From assembly GCA_947379755.1 (NCBI GenBank), contig CANCOC010000037.1, positions 1 to 32,873 on the forward strand: 32,873 nucleotides of DNA, in the 5' to 3' direction. The notes beneath the pieces were generated by a model that made no database searches, was not told the origin of the DNA, and worked only from the letters and a program-made list of their open reading frames with translations. Shown piece by piece: positions 25,294-32,873 of the stretch. The stretch's first letter is position 1. Each line of letters opens with the position of its first letter. The position numbers were made by a program, and so were the translations under genes. Source of the stretch: Alcaligenaceae bacterium (GTDB taxonomy: Bacteria; Pseudomonadota; Gammaproteobacteria; Burkholderiales; Burkholderiaceae_B).

Positions 25294-26157
25294 TTAGTAA
25301 GAAAACTGGACACTTTTAAAATCAATCGCTGGTAATACGTCCATTGTTGGCGAGTGCTCCACGCCTGTTTTTCCTAGTGCTCTTTGAAGAAAAGTACGTG
25401 TTCGCTCACTTTGAGGCGCATGAAATATCTGCTCTGGCGGTCCACTTTCAATTATGCGACCTGCTTCTGTAAAGTACACCTCATCACTGACTTCCTCTGC
25501 AAAACGCATTTCATGCGTCACAAGCACACACGTCATGCCATCGCTAACCAGATCACTGATTACGGTCAAGACCTCACCTACGGTTTCCGGATCAAGCGCA
25601 GAAGTAACCTCGTCAAACAGGATCAGATCGGGACGCATTGCTAATGCGCGTGCGATCGCCACGCGCTGCTGCTGCCCACCAGAAAGCTGACCCGGATAGG
25701 CATGTTCCTTACCCGCAAGCCTGACCTTACGCAGCAGTTCGTACGCTGTTGCCTGAGCCTGTTCAGGTGAGACCCCAGCAACCTTGATGGGAGCGACAGT
25801 CAGGTTTTGCAACACGGTGAGATGTGGGAACAAGTTGTATTGCTGAAAGACAAAGCCGATGTTCTTGCGTAATTGAATCAGCGCCCGTTCAGACGTCAGC
25901 GCCCGGACATCCACACCCCCGACATAGATCTCGCCCTGCTCAGGATAGACCAGTCCTGTTATGCAACGTAATATTGTTGACTTTCCAGATCCAGACGGAC
26001 CAACGATCGAAACAGCCTGTCCTTTGCGGATGTCCATATCGATACCCTTGAGCACCTGATTGGCGCCAAAAGCCAGATGAACATTGCGCAACTGTACAAG
26101 CGGACGGTCTTGATGAAATGATCGGGACTGAGCAATCGAATCTGTATTAGTTCGCAT
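25294..26157 (-). CDS. Polar amino acid ABC transporter, ATP-binding subunit
   Basis: 287 residues of the GlnQ/HisP family: Walker A GPSGSGKST (53-61), Q-loop FVFQQYNLFPHLT, signature LSGGQQQR (158-165), Walker B LILFDE (178-183) and the switch histidine in VTHEM. A non-conserved 25-residue N-terminal lead and a short C-terminal tail exceed the usual 240-250. It powers the two permeases encoded just upstream, with an 11-base overlap to the second. The substrate is probably a sulfur-containing amino acid, from the neighbouring enzymes. Confidence 0.94.
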   Translation of the reverse strand: MRTNTDSIAQSRSFHQDRPLVQLRNVHLAFGANQVLKGIDMDIRKGQAVSIVGPSGSGKSTILRCITGLVYPEQGEIYVGGVDVRALTSERALIQLRKNIGFVFQQYNLFPHLTVLQNLTVAPIKVAGVSPEQAQATAYELLRKVRLAGKEHAYPGQLSGGQQQRVAIARALAMRPDLILFDEVTSALDPETVGEVLTVISDLVSDGMTCVLVTHEMRFAEEVSDEVYFTEAGRIIESGPPEQIFHAPQSERTRTFLQRALGKTGVEHSPTMDVLPAIDFKSVQFSY

Positions 26158-26830
26158 GTTTTTTTTCCAGTGAACGCGTCAGTCGGGCGATCGGATAGCA
26201 ATACATAAAGAATAAAAGTAGCAATGTGAAATAGACAAGAATTGTAAAGTCGGTGCGCGCAACGGTATTGCTCGCAATAGTGGCCATTTCAACAACGTCA
26301 TGCACGCCAACAAGTGAAGCAAGCGAAGTACTCATTGTGATGCCCGCATACAGATTCATCCAGGCTGGCATCATCCTGCGGATACATTGCGGCAACACAA
26401 TGATCCTGAATATCTGCGCCCTGGTAAAAGCCAGTGATTGCGCTGATTCCCACTGCGTACTCGGTATGGACTGGATCGCTCCCCGAAAGATTTCAGCAAC
26501 GTTGGCACTTGCGGGCAACCCCAGTCCGATCACAACCTTGATCCAGTCAGGAAATGGAAAGGTCCAGGAAAATATATTGAGCTCAAACGGAAAGGCATAC
26601 GTAGTGAAATAGATCAGTATCAGGATGGGAGCATTTCTGAACACCAGCACATACCAGCGCGTCAACATTCGCAAACCTCGCGCCTGGGATAATGACACTG
26701 CGCCAATCACAAGCCCAAGCATGGTTCCCAGCAGCATCGATAGCACACTGATCTCTACATTGACCCAGAGACCTCTAAGCAGTGCGGGTAACCAGGCCCA
26801 CAGATAGCCGAAGATGCTGTTACTGCCCAT
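26147..26830 (-). CDS. Polar amino acid ABC transporter permease (second)
   Basis: About 227 residues from ATG 26830 (AGGA nine bases upstream); the frame also opens at 26881, inside the preceding permease. It is a HisM/GlnP-type membrane subunit with about five helices and the conserved cytosolic EAA-type loop AIQSIPSTQWESAQSLAFTR that docks to the ATPase. It overlaps the first permease by 11 bases and the ATPase gene by 11 bases, so all are translated together. It forms the membrane channel with the first permease. Confidence 0.92.
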   Translation of the reverse strand: MGSNSIFGYLWAWLPALLRGLWVNVEISVLSMLLGTMLGLVIGAVSLSQARGLRMLTRWYVLVFRNAPILILIYFTTYAFPFELNIFSWTFPFPDWIKVVIGLGLPASANVAEIFRGAIQSIPSTQWESAQSLAFTRAQIFRIIVLPQCIRRMMPAWMNLYAGITMSTSLASLVGVHDVVEMATIASNTVARTDFTILVYFTLLLLFFMYCYPIARLTRSLEKKHAN

Positions 26831-27572
26831 AGCCAGGCATCCTGTAATGCTGCTCCAGCCAACGCCCTGCGACACTGACAAGCCAGGTCAGAAGACCAAA
26901 AAATAGAAGAATGAGCAAAAGGAGTTCAAGTACATTGTCACGCTGAGACCAGATCATGATGGACTCATAGGTCACGTCACCCACGGCAATGGCAGAGGCC
27001 AGCGCAGTCATTTTCACCAGATCGATCATGTTATTGACCAGCACAGGCAGTGCGAACCTGAAGGCAAGTGGCAACTGAACTTCGAACAGCGTCTGTCTGC
27101 GTGAAAATCCAAGCAATTTTGCGGCATCCAGTGTGATGCTCGGAACCGCTTCGATACCTGCACGGATGGCTTCGGCATGAAACACGCCTTTGTGCAAAGA
27201 GATCACAATGACCACCCACATAAATGAGGTCAATGGATTGGAAGTGATGCCCTTCAAACTCTGGGTGATCACCATATTCATCACCAGAAATGCGCAATAG
27301 ATCTGCACAAGTGTAGGTGTGTTGCGTGTCAGTTCAACAAAGCTGCGTGCAACAAGAACCAACGGTTTATACGCGGAGGTCAAGGCTGCAGCGATCAGGA
27401 CTCCGACCAGCAGGCTGCATGGGATCAGCCATGCACACAACTCAAGCGTGACACCCATTCCATGGACAAACGCGCCTCGCTCTGATGCGTCCAGCATAAA
27501 GGAGTAATTCAGACCCATTAGTTTTGTCAGCTCAACAAAAGAACGTAATACATTATCAATCGTGAACATCAC
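26820..27572 (-). CDS. Polar amino acid ABC transporter permease (first)
   Basis: 250 residues, HisQ/HisM type: an N-terminal membrane lead, about five helices (VTLELCAWLIPCSLLVGVL, TPTLVQIYCAFLVM) and the EAA loop GIEAVPSITLDAAKLLGFSR. Together with the second permease it forms a heterodimeric importer. Its start overlaps the end of the aminotransferase gene by four bases, an unusually tight enzyme-to-transporter link. No substrate can be read from the sequence. Confidence 0.92.
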   Translation of the reverse strand: MMFTIDNVLRSFVELTKLMGLNYSFMLDASERGAFVHGMGVTLELCAWLIPCSLLVGVLIAAALTSAYKPLVLVARSFVELTRNTPTLVQIYCAFLVMNMVITQSLKGITSNPLTSFMWVVIVISLHKGVFHAEAIRAGIEAVPSITLDAAKLLGFSRRQTLFEVQLPLAFRFALPVLVNNMIDLVKMTALASAIAVGDVTYESIMIWSQRDNVLELLLLILLFFGLLTWLVSVAGRWLEQHYRMPGYGQ

Positions 27573-28813
27573 GCCACCACCACCTCTGACAGCGTCAGTT
27601 GCAAGCGCGCACGTTCAATGCGTAATATTGCTTGCTGCAAGTCTTGGTCACTTGCAGCAAAGGACAGACGAAAATACGGTGAAAGCCCATAGGCTGTCCC
27701 AGCCACGACAGCAACACCTTGACTCTCGAGCAACCAGTCAACCAGATCCTGATCGGTCTGGATCTGCCCGCCATCCGGACGCAAGCTCCCGATCAAATCT
27801 TCGCAATTGACATACACAAAAAATGAGCCTTCAGGCCTGATGACTTTCAGACCAGGAATCCTGCTGAGCCCCTCAATGACCTGGCTTGCCCGTTTTTGAT
27901 AAGTTAGACGCGCAATCTCAACGAAATCAGAGGCCACGCCATTCAGTGCAGCAACTGTCGCTGCCTGGGCAAAGGAATTCGCACCCGAAGACACCTGGGA
28001 CTGAACAACCCCCATCGCACGAATCAGGCCTTCTGGTCCGGCACCCCACCCGATTCTCCAGCCAGTCATCGCATACGTTTTTGAGGCACCATTAACCAAG
28101 AGCGTGCGTTCTTTCAAATCTGGTGCGACATGCAGAAAATGAACAGGTGCCTCATCTGTAAACCATATGTGTTCGTACATCTCATCCCAAAGAATCAGCA
28201 CATGCGGGTGGCGACGCAGCACTTCAGCCAGTTGTTTAAGCTCTGAGATGGAGTACACCGCTCCTGTAGGGTTATTAGGAGAATTGAGAATGAGCCATTT
28301 AGTGTGCTGCGTGATGGCTTGTTCAAGACGTGCGGCGGTTATCTTGAACCCCTCTGATGCCCTGCCTTGAATCAGCACGGGTACCCCACCGTTGATTTTG
28401 ACCATATCCGGAAACGATGGCCAGTACGGCGCCGGGATAATAACCTGATCGCTATCATTTAACGTAGCATTCAAGGCCTGATAAATAACCTGTTTACCTC
28501 CGTTTGAAACAATCACATGGTCAGTTTTAAGAGAAATATTGTTCTCTTTGCTGTACTTCGCAACAATTGCGTTACGCAAGGCAGCGGTACCCGCGGTAGC
28601 AGTATATTTAGTGTCACCCTGTTTAAGGGCAAAAATAGCCGCATCCTTGATAGCCTCTGGTGTATCAAAATCAGGCTCTCCCGAGGTCAGAGTGATGATG
28701 CTGCGCCCTTCTCCAGCCAGCGCGGCTGCCTGAGCAGTGGCGGCGGCAACAGGTGACAACTTGACACTCTGTACACGTCGAGACACAAACGAACTAAATG
28801 CAGTGTGAGTCAT
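27569..28813 (-). CDS. Class I/II PLP aminotransferase (AspC-like)
   Basis: 414 residues of the aspartate aminotransferase fold type I. Pyridoxal Lys245 lies in NGASKTYAMTGWRIGWG; NSPNNPTG (177-184) and Asp210 (LWDEMY) hold the cofactor; a substrate arginine is in SPYFRLSFA near the end. Aspartate aminotransferases act on cysteine sulfinate, so in this operon it may convert the product of the cysteine dioxygenase to 3-sulfinylpyruvate, which splits to pyruvate and sulfite. That is inference from context; aspartate or aromatic substrates are alternatives. It overlaps the first permease by four bases. Confidence 0.92.
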   Translation of the reverse strand: MTHTAFSSFVSRRVQSVKLSPVAAATAQAAALAGEGRSIITLTSGEPDFDTPEAIKDAAIFALKQGDTKYTATAGTAALRNAIVAKYSKENNISLKTDHVIVSNGGKQVIYQALNATLNDSDQVIIPAPYWPSFPDMVKINGGVPVLIQGRASEGFKITAARLEQAITQHTKWLILNSPNNPTGAVYSISELKQLAEVLRRHPHVLILWDEMYEHIWFTDEAPVHFLHVAPDLKERTLLVNGASKTYAMTGWRIGWGAGPEGLIRAMGVVQSQVSSGANSFAQAATVAALNGVASDFVEIARLTYQKRASQVIEGLSRIPGLKVIRPEGSFFVYVNCEDLIGSLRPDGGQIQTDQDLVDWLLESQGVAVVAGTAYGLSPYFRLSFAASDQDLQQAILRIERARLQLTLSEVVVA

Positions 28814-28827
28814 TTCATTCTCTTTTT

Positions 28828-29124
28828 TTATTGAAGGATCTTGCCTGGATTCATAAGATGAAGCGGGTCTAGTGCGTGCTTGATTCTCTGCACCAAATCA
28901 AGCTCTACGGCCCCCTTATCTCGAGGCAAACAATCGTATTTGGTTTATCCAATGGCAGCTTTGATACTGGGAAAAGCCAGAAATGCCGTACTTTGTGCTC
29001 CCGACAACGAATATCCCGTATTACCTTTGCGCAACTCTTTTAAGCCATGCCAGATTTCACCCTTAGCCAGCAAAACGTTGGCATCTCCGACCATAAGTTG
29101 CAGTGCACTGAAAAAATCATTCAT
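28828..29124 (-). pseudogene. Relic of an FAD-linked oxidase (GlcD-like), internally deleted
   Basis: The stretch keeps only the two ends of an FAD-binding oxidase of the glycolate oxidase/D-lactate dehydrogenase kind. From the ATG at 29124 it reads MNDFFSALQLMVGDANVLL, a typical start of this family. About 40 codons later, after an in-frame TAA (28945-28947), comes the typical end: GAVELDLVQRIKHALDPLHL followed by MNPGKILQ and a stop at 28828. The family is normally near 460-470 residues, so some 370 codons, including the FAD domain, are missing. All parts are still in one frame. It sits inside the sulfur operon between a binding protein and the aminotransferase, spaced like a former gene. 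Confidence 0.85.
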
Positions 29125-29139
29125 AAAATCACGCTTCGC

Positions 29140-30006
29140 TTAATTTGAGCTTGACTGAGGCGGTGCTGCATCAAACAGACCTTGCTCAGCATTCAGTTTG
29201 GCGGCACGCATATATTCGTCAGGTACTCCGTACTTTTCAGAAAGCACCTGCAAAGATCCACTCTGATGCCATTGGCGGATGACCTCATTGACCCAGGCAG
29301 TGGTATCCGTCTCATTGCGACGTGTCCAAATAACCGTAGGCGAGGGAATCAGCTGATCCTGTGAGGCCAACTCAAAAGCAGCCCACTCCAACGCCTGTTC
29401 ACCATGCAGGGTTTCGTACAGGGCGGGCTGAACATGCACAGACGCATCGCACACGCCCCCTCTGAGTGCTAACAGCGACTCAGGAATTCCGCGCAAGCCC
29501 TTGACGATCGCGCCGTATTTTTCCTGCAATGGTTTTGTAAAGTTGCTCCCCTGCGAGACACACGCAACCTTTCCCCTGAGGTCTTCCCATTTATGAATTC
29601 CGCTGTTTTTTGAGACCAGTGCAGCACCACCCACCATGTTGTATGGTGTTTGCGCATAACTCAAGATCTCACTGCGCTCCTGGGTCCATTGAATATTGGC
29701 GATCAGCAAATCAACTTTGCCGGCCTGAAGGAACTGGACTCGCGTTGAAGGCGTAACGGATACGACCTCCAAAGCGACACCCAGTCGCTTGGCAATATCC
29801 ATGCCAAGATCGTACTGAAACCCACCGAGCTTTCCCGTTACGGGATCAAGGATTCCGAAAGGTGGGCTAATACCGTCCACACCAATCACAATTTTTTGAC
29901 GTTTCTTGATCTTTTCCAGTGTCGCGTCTGCCATCGCTGGCTGGACAATCAGCAATGTTGAGGCCAGCCAGATCAATAGGGTAAATACAGTTTTTTTTTG
30001 CATCAT
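29140..30006 (-). CDS. Amino acid ABC transporter substrate-binding protein (family 3), copy A
   Basis: About 288 residues from ATG 30006; the open frame extends to a TTG at 30030. A signal peptide (VFTLLIWLASTLLIVQPAMA) is followed by a bacterial solute-binding family 3 protein: IVIGVDGISPPFG, GFQYDLGMDIAKRLG, DLLIANIQWTQERSEILSYA, VSQGSNFTKPL. It delivers a polar amino acid or related solute to the permeases of this operon. A run of nine A bases lies in codons just after the start (29991-29999). The next gene upstream is a clear paralogue, about 45 bases away. Confidence 0.93.
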   Translation of the reverse strand: MMQKKTVFTLLIWLASTLLIVQPAMADATLEKIKKRQKIVIGVDGISPPFGILDPVTGKLGGFQYDLGMDIAKRLGVALEVVSVTPSTRVQFLQAGKVDLLIANIQWTQERSEILSYAQTPYNMVGGAALVSKNSGIHKWEDLRGKVACVSQGSNFTKPLQEKYGAIVKGLRGIPESLLALRGGVCDASVHVQPALYETLHGEQALEWAAFELASQDQLIPSPTVIWTRRNETDTTAWVNEVIRQWHQSGSLQVLSEKYGVPDEYMRAAKLNAEQGLFDAAPPQSSSN

Positions 30007-30052
30007 CAATTTCAACTGTTCACTAGACAATGTGCCGATACTTCAGGCAGGC

Positions 30053-30901
30053 TTAGCCGGGTGCTTTATATCTAAGGTGAAGCTCCTCAAGCAAGGGCTG
30101 GGCGGGCGTAATCTCCAGTTTTTTTTCAGTTCTGATGAGCCAACCCGTGCGATGCCAGTCTTGAATGACACGATCTACTGCTGCGATCGTGTCAGCCTCT
30201 CCTTTCCTCGTCCAGACAACCGAACTGGCAGGAATTAACTCTGCCTGTATGGGCGCATGAAAGTTAGCCCACTCCGAATTCGTGCGTAACAGAGGATGAA
30301 TCAGTATCGAGTCATGCACGGCAGCTACGCAATTCTCGCCTCGCAAGGCGAGCAATGACTCAGCAGCCGTCTTGTAACCCTTGACGATTGCACCGTAACT
30401 TTCTATTAAAGGCTTGGCATAATTACTGCCTTGAGAAAGACAGACAGTTTTTCCTTTCAAGTCTTCCCATTTGCTGATGCCACTATTCTTTGCCGTTGCA
30501 GCTGTCCCACCCACACGATAAAAAGGAGTTGGCGCATAACCCAGGATTGCGGCGCGCTCGTCAGTGAGTTCCATCGAGGCGATCAACAGATCAACCTTGC
30601 CTGAAAGCAAGAATTGCACACGTGTCGGCGTCTGTACCTGGATGAGATCAACGTCCAGGCCAAGTGCCTGTGCCAGTGCTCTGCCAAGCTCCGGATTCCA
30701 TCCTACAAGTTGCTGCGTAGCAGGATCGATACTACCGAACGGCCCTCCATTGGCCAGTACGCCAATCGTAATTTTTCCCTTCTGCTTCGCCTGATCGAGC
30801 GTAGTGTCGGCCAAGGCAAAGTGATGCGTCATGGATAGCAAAAAAGCCGCTGCGTATGTTGCCTGATGCAGGCGGTGTGAAATAGATTTTTTGTAAGACA
30901 T
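30053..30901 (-). CDS. Amino acid ABC transporter substrate-binding protein (family 3), copy B
   Basis: 282 residues with a signal peptide (YAAAFLLSMTHHFALA) and the family 3 fold: ITIGVLANGGPFGSIDP, VGWNPELGRALAQALG, PTRVQFLLSGKVDLLIASM, LSQGSNYAKPL. It is the same architecture as the next gene; both share PTRVQFL/STRVQFL, KNSGI-KWEDL and ESLLALRG blocks, showing ancient tandem duplication. It is the first gene of the operon. Differences in the ligand pocket suggest that two related solutes are served by one set of permeases. Confidence 0.93.
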   Translation of the reverse strand: MSYKKSISHRLHQATYAAAFLLSMTHHFALADTTLDQAKQKGKITIGVLANGGPFGSIDPATQQLVGWNPELGRALAQALGLDVDLIQVQTPTRVQFLLSGKVDLLIASMELTDERAAILGYAPTPFYRVGGTAATAKNSGISKWEDLKGKTVCLSQGSNYAKPLIESYGAIVKGYKTAAESLLALRGENCVAAVHDSILIHPLLRTNSEWANFHAPIQAELIPASSVVWTRKGEADTIAAVDRVIQDWHRTGWLIRTEKKLEITPAQPLLEELHLRYKAPG

Positions 30902-30983
30902 TATTAAATTCCTGCCGATAAAAAGATGAAGCTCAGGAACTCAATCTTGAAGGATGACGCATCCATGCGACAAATAATTGTTT

Positions 30984-30999
30984 CAGATATGAATATCTG
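30984..30999. promoter_or_regulatory. Palindrome upstream of the sulfur operon
   Basis: CAGATAT (30984-30990) and ATATCTG (30993-30999) make a perfect 16-base inverted repeat with a 2-base centre, 83 bases upstream of the first operon gene. It may be an operator for the operon or the divergent hydrolase. The spacer 30902-31227 (326 bases) is AT-rich and must hold both promoters; no gene was seen in it. Confidence 0.4.
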
Positions 31000-31227
31000 T
31001 TTGTTACGCTGCACCATGACATCTTTGAAATGAATCAAGATCTATAGACAGAATTTGCATGATGAAATAATTTATATATCGTTTGCTGTATCTTCATACT
31101 CCCGTAGACTCAATGCATCGTGCAGGTTCAGATTACGTTTTGAATCTAATTTCATTGTTATCAGGTGTATGTATGCGATCAAGCAATAATTCACTGGGTA
31201 TCACAGCCTTACTGAGTGTCGCTTGCG

Positions 31228-31794
31228 ATGCCTAGCCCCCCCACACTTGTGATCATCCCAGGGTGGAAGAACTCTGACTCCGGACACTGGCAGAGTTTAT
31301 TGGCCGAACAATGGCCGGGAGCTATTCGTATCGAACAGCGTGACTGGCACACTCCGCTTAAGCAGGACTGGGTGAACACGATCACAAACACGATCCTTGC
31401 ACAATCTGGAGCCGTCATCCTCGCGGCACATAGTCTTGGCTGCATTGCGGCAGTCCAGCTCCCCCACGCAGCAACAGAACGCATTGAGGGTGCGCTACTC
31501 GTAGCTCCAGCAGATCCACTCAGGCGCGCCGTACTATCGAATTTTGCACCCGTACCTCTGGCACCGCTTGCATACAAAAGTATTGTTGTCAGTAGTGACA
31601 ATGACCCTTACTGCCCTGTGAGTCTCGCACAACATTATGCACAAGCCTGGGGGAGTGAAATTGTGTCTCTGCCCCAGGCAGGACATATCAACACTGAGTC
31701 AGGTTTTGGCCATTGGCCCGAAGGCGTGCAATTGCTTCAAAAGCTAAGTCTGCATGCCACAGAGCGTGCATTGAGCAAGTTCTGTCTGCAATGA
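31228..31794 (+). CDS. RBBP9/YdeN-family serine hydrolase
   Basis: 188 residues from ATG 31228; a GTG at 31216 would add four. It has the compact alpha/beta hydrolase form of the RBBP9/YdeN family: oxyanion region VIIPGWKNSDSGHW, nucleophile Ser in AHSLGC, Asp in SSDNDPYCP and the catalytic His in AGHINTESGFGHW. The full triad is visible, so it should be an active esterase or amidase; no natural substrate is known for most members. No clear Shine-Dalgarno was seen. It is divergent from the sulfur operon and 84 bases before the magnesium ATPase gene. Confidence 0.88.
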   Translation: MPSPPTLVIIPGWKNSDSGHWQSLLAEQWPGAIRIEQRDWHTPLKQDWVNTITNTILAQSGAVILAAHSLGCIAAVQLPHAATERIEGALLVAPADPLRRAVLSNFAPVPLAPLAYKSIVVSSDNDPYCPVSLAQHYAQAWGSEIVSLPQAGHINTESGFGHWPEGVQLLQKLSLHATERALSKFCLQ

Positions 31795-31878
31795 TTCGCT
31801 GCACAACAGACTGATTCAGCGATTGAACAGCATCAAAGATGTCAGTTACCATATGTGTGAGCACTTGGAAGCAGACCG

Positions 31879-32873
31879 ATGCAAACAAAATCAAAACCTT
31901 GGTGGCTGAACACTCCGATTCCTGACCAGACAACAATCACCTTGGGCTTATCCAGCGGCGAAGCTAAAAAGCGCCTGGAACAATACGGTAAAAATATCTT
32001 TCGCGACAAACCTCAACGCGCCTGGTTACTTCAATACCTTTCCCGTTTTAAAAATCCGCTTGTCCTGATCCTGTTAGCTGCAAGCACCATCTCCGCTTTT
32101 ACGGGCGAGGTGACAAACTTCATCATTATCAGCACCATGGTGCTGCTCAGTGTCACGCTCGACTTTGTTCAAGAGTATCGCGCAAATGCCGCTGCCGAAA
32201 AATTGCGCCTATCTGTTTCTCTCAAAGTCCGGGTCATTAGAGGTGGAGAAACAATTGAGATCCCGATCCAGGATATTGTCCCAGGTGAGATTGCCCTACT
32301 TTCAGCTGGCGATCTCATTCCCGCAGACGGTATTATTTTTCAGGCACGAGACTTCTTTGTCAAACAAGCGTTACTCACTGGCGAACCCTACCCGATAGAA
32401 AAAACTCCGGTCGTTCCTGCGGTGACTTCAACTGAACTCGTCGATGCCACGAACGCAGTGTTCATGGGCACCTCGGTAATCAGCGGGAGCGCCCGGATGC
32501 TCGTGGTCGAAACGGGCGCCAGAACTTCGATCGGAGAAATCGCAGACAGCATCTCACGCACCTCAGATCCAACTCCATTTGAAACTGGCACGCGGCGCTT
32601 TGGCATGCTGATCATGCGACTGACTTTTTTAATGGTGATGTTTGTTCTGCTCGTCAACGCCTTGTTTCACAAACCTTGGCTTGATTCCTTCCTGTTCGCT
32701 GTAGCACTGGCTGTCGGACTGACGCCAGAGCTGCTACCCATGATCATCTCGGTCACGTTGTCGCGTGGGGCGATCAGGATGGCCAGGCAGCACATGATCG
32801 TCAAACGGCAGACTGCCATTCAGGACCTCGGATCCATGGATGTACTGTGTACAGACAAGACCGGGACCCTGAC
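31879..32873 (+). CDS. mgtA: Magnesium-transporting P-type ATPase (partial, cut at window edge)
   Basis: The first 331 residues or so of a P3B ATPase; it runs off the right edge. GGAAG lies about seven bases before the ATG. Seen: N-terminal cation ATPase domain (LSSGEAKKRLEQYGKN), helices 1-2, actuator loop with KQALLTGEPYPIEK (TGEP, the MgtA form), helix 4 with GLTPELLPMIISVTLSRGA (Pro283), and the phosphorylation site Asp326 in CTDKTGTL, where the window ends. MgtA/MgtB import Mg2+ along its gradient under Mg2+ limitation. The TGEP and TPELLP forms separate it from the P2-type ATPase at 10852. Confidence 0.94.
   Translation, partial: MQTKSKPWWLNTPIPDQTTITLGLSSGEAKKRLEQYGKNIFRDKPQRAWLLQYLSRFKNPLVLILLAASTISAFTGEVTNFIIISTMVLLSVTLDFVQEYRANAAAEKLRLSVSLKVRVIRGGETIEIPIQDIVPGEIALLSAGDLIPADGIIFQARDFFVKQALLTGEPYPIEKTPVVPAVTSTELVDATNAVFMGTSVISGSARMLVVETGARTSIGEIADSISRTSDPTPFETGTRRFGMLIMRLTFLMVMFVLLVNALFHKPWLDSFLFAVALAVGLTPELLPMIISVTLSRGAIRMARQHMIVKRQTAIQDLGSMDVLCTDKTGTL

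Noticed and set aside
29991..29999. Nine-A coding tract as a phase-variation switch
   Set aside because: A single short A-run without other signs is too weak to call; mentioned only as a side note.
31795..31878. Leader peptide or Mg2+ sensing leader for mgtA
   Set aside because: Only 84 bases separate the genes; no leader reading frame or known Mg2+ aptamer was seen.
1..32873. CRISPR arrays, tRNA, rRNA, transposases or phage genes
   Set aside because: No phased repeats, RNA gene cores or mobile element genes were recognised anywhere in the window.

Overview
The window reads as chromosomal DNA of a betaproteobacterium in the Burkholderiales, most likely Alcaligenaceae-like with moderate GC. 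The main reasons are two periplasmic Bug/TctC-type binding proteins, a CysB-type LysR regulator and the many catabolic clusters. This is an inference from gene content; no rRNA, tRNA, CRISPR array or transposase was recognised.

Left part (1-6700): the 5' end of feoB with feoA, behind a probable Fur box (iron(II) uptake); a stand-alone HD-GYP phosphodiesterase; an exported amidohydrolase; a DedA membrane protein fused to a rhodanese domain; and a GDT1/UPF0016 manganese-exporter-like protein preceded by a clear yybP-ykoY (Mn2+) riboswitch.

Redox module (5956-10230): on the minus strand, an SHP-type monoheme cytochrome c, a diheme cytochrome c and a cytochrome b561. Divergently on the plus strand lie a PepSY protein, an OmpR-family response regulator and a sensor kinase. 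An 11-bp-phased direct repeat in the shared spacer fits a site for that regulator at the shp promoter.

Stress and ion region (10327-14740): a universal stress protein, a P2-type cation ATPase whose Shine-Dalgarno lies in a perfect hairpin, a small unknown membrane protein, and a lone AstE/aspartoacylase-family zinc hydrolase.

Catabolic operon (18897 down to 14760): Bug protein, acyl-CoA synthetase and two coupled short-chain dehydrogenases, for an unknown carboxylic acid. A gene-poor stretch, a single-TOBE molybdate-binding protein and a second Bug protein follow.

Sulfur region (20796-30901): a CysB-like regulator, a four-rhodanese-domain protein with one catalytic cysteine, and a long minus-strand operon. 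In transcription order the operon carries two paralogous binding proteins, a collapsed FAD-oxidase relic, an aminotransferase, two permeases, an ABC ATPase, a cysteine dioxygenase and a cystathionine beta-lyase-like enzyme. Together they suggest import of a cysteine-like compound and its breakdown to pyruvate and sulfite. This is the most interesting coherent system here; the substrate is inferred. The right edge holds an RBBP9/YdeN-type hydrolase and the start of an MgtA-type Mg2+ ATPase.
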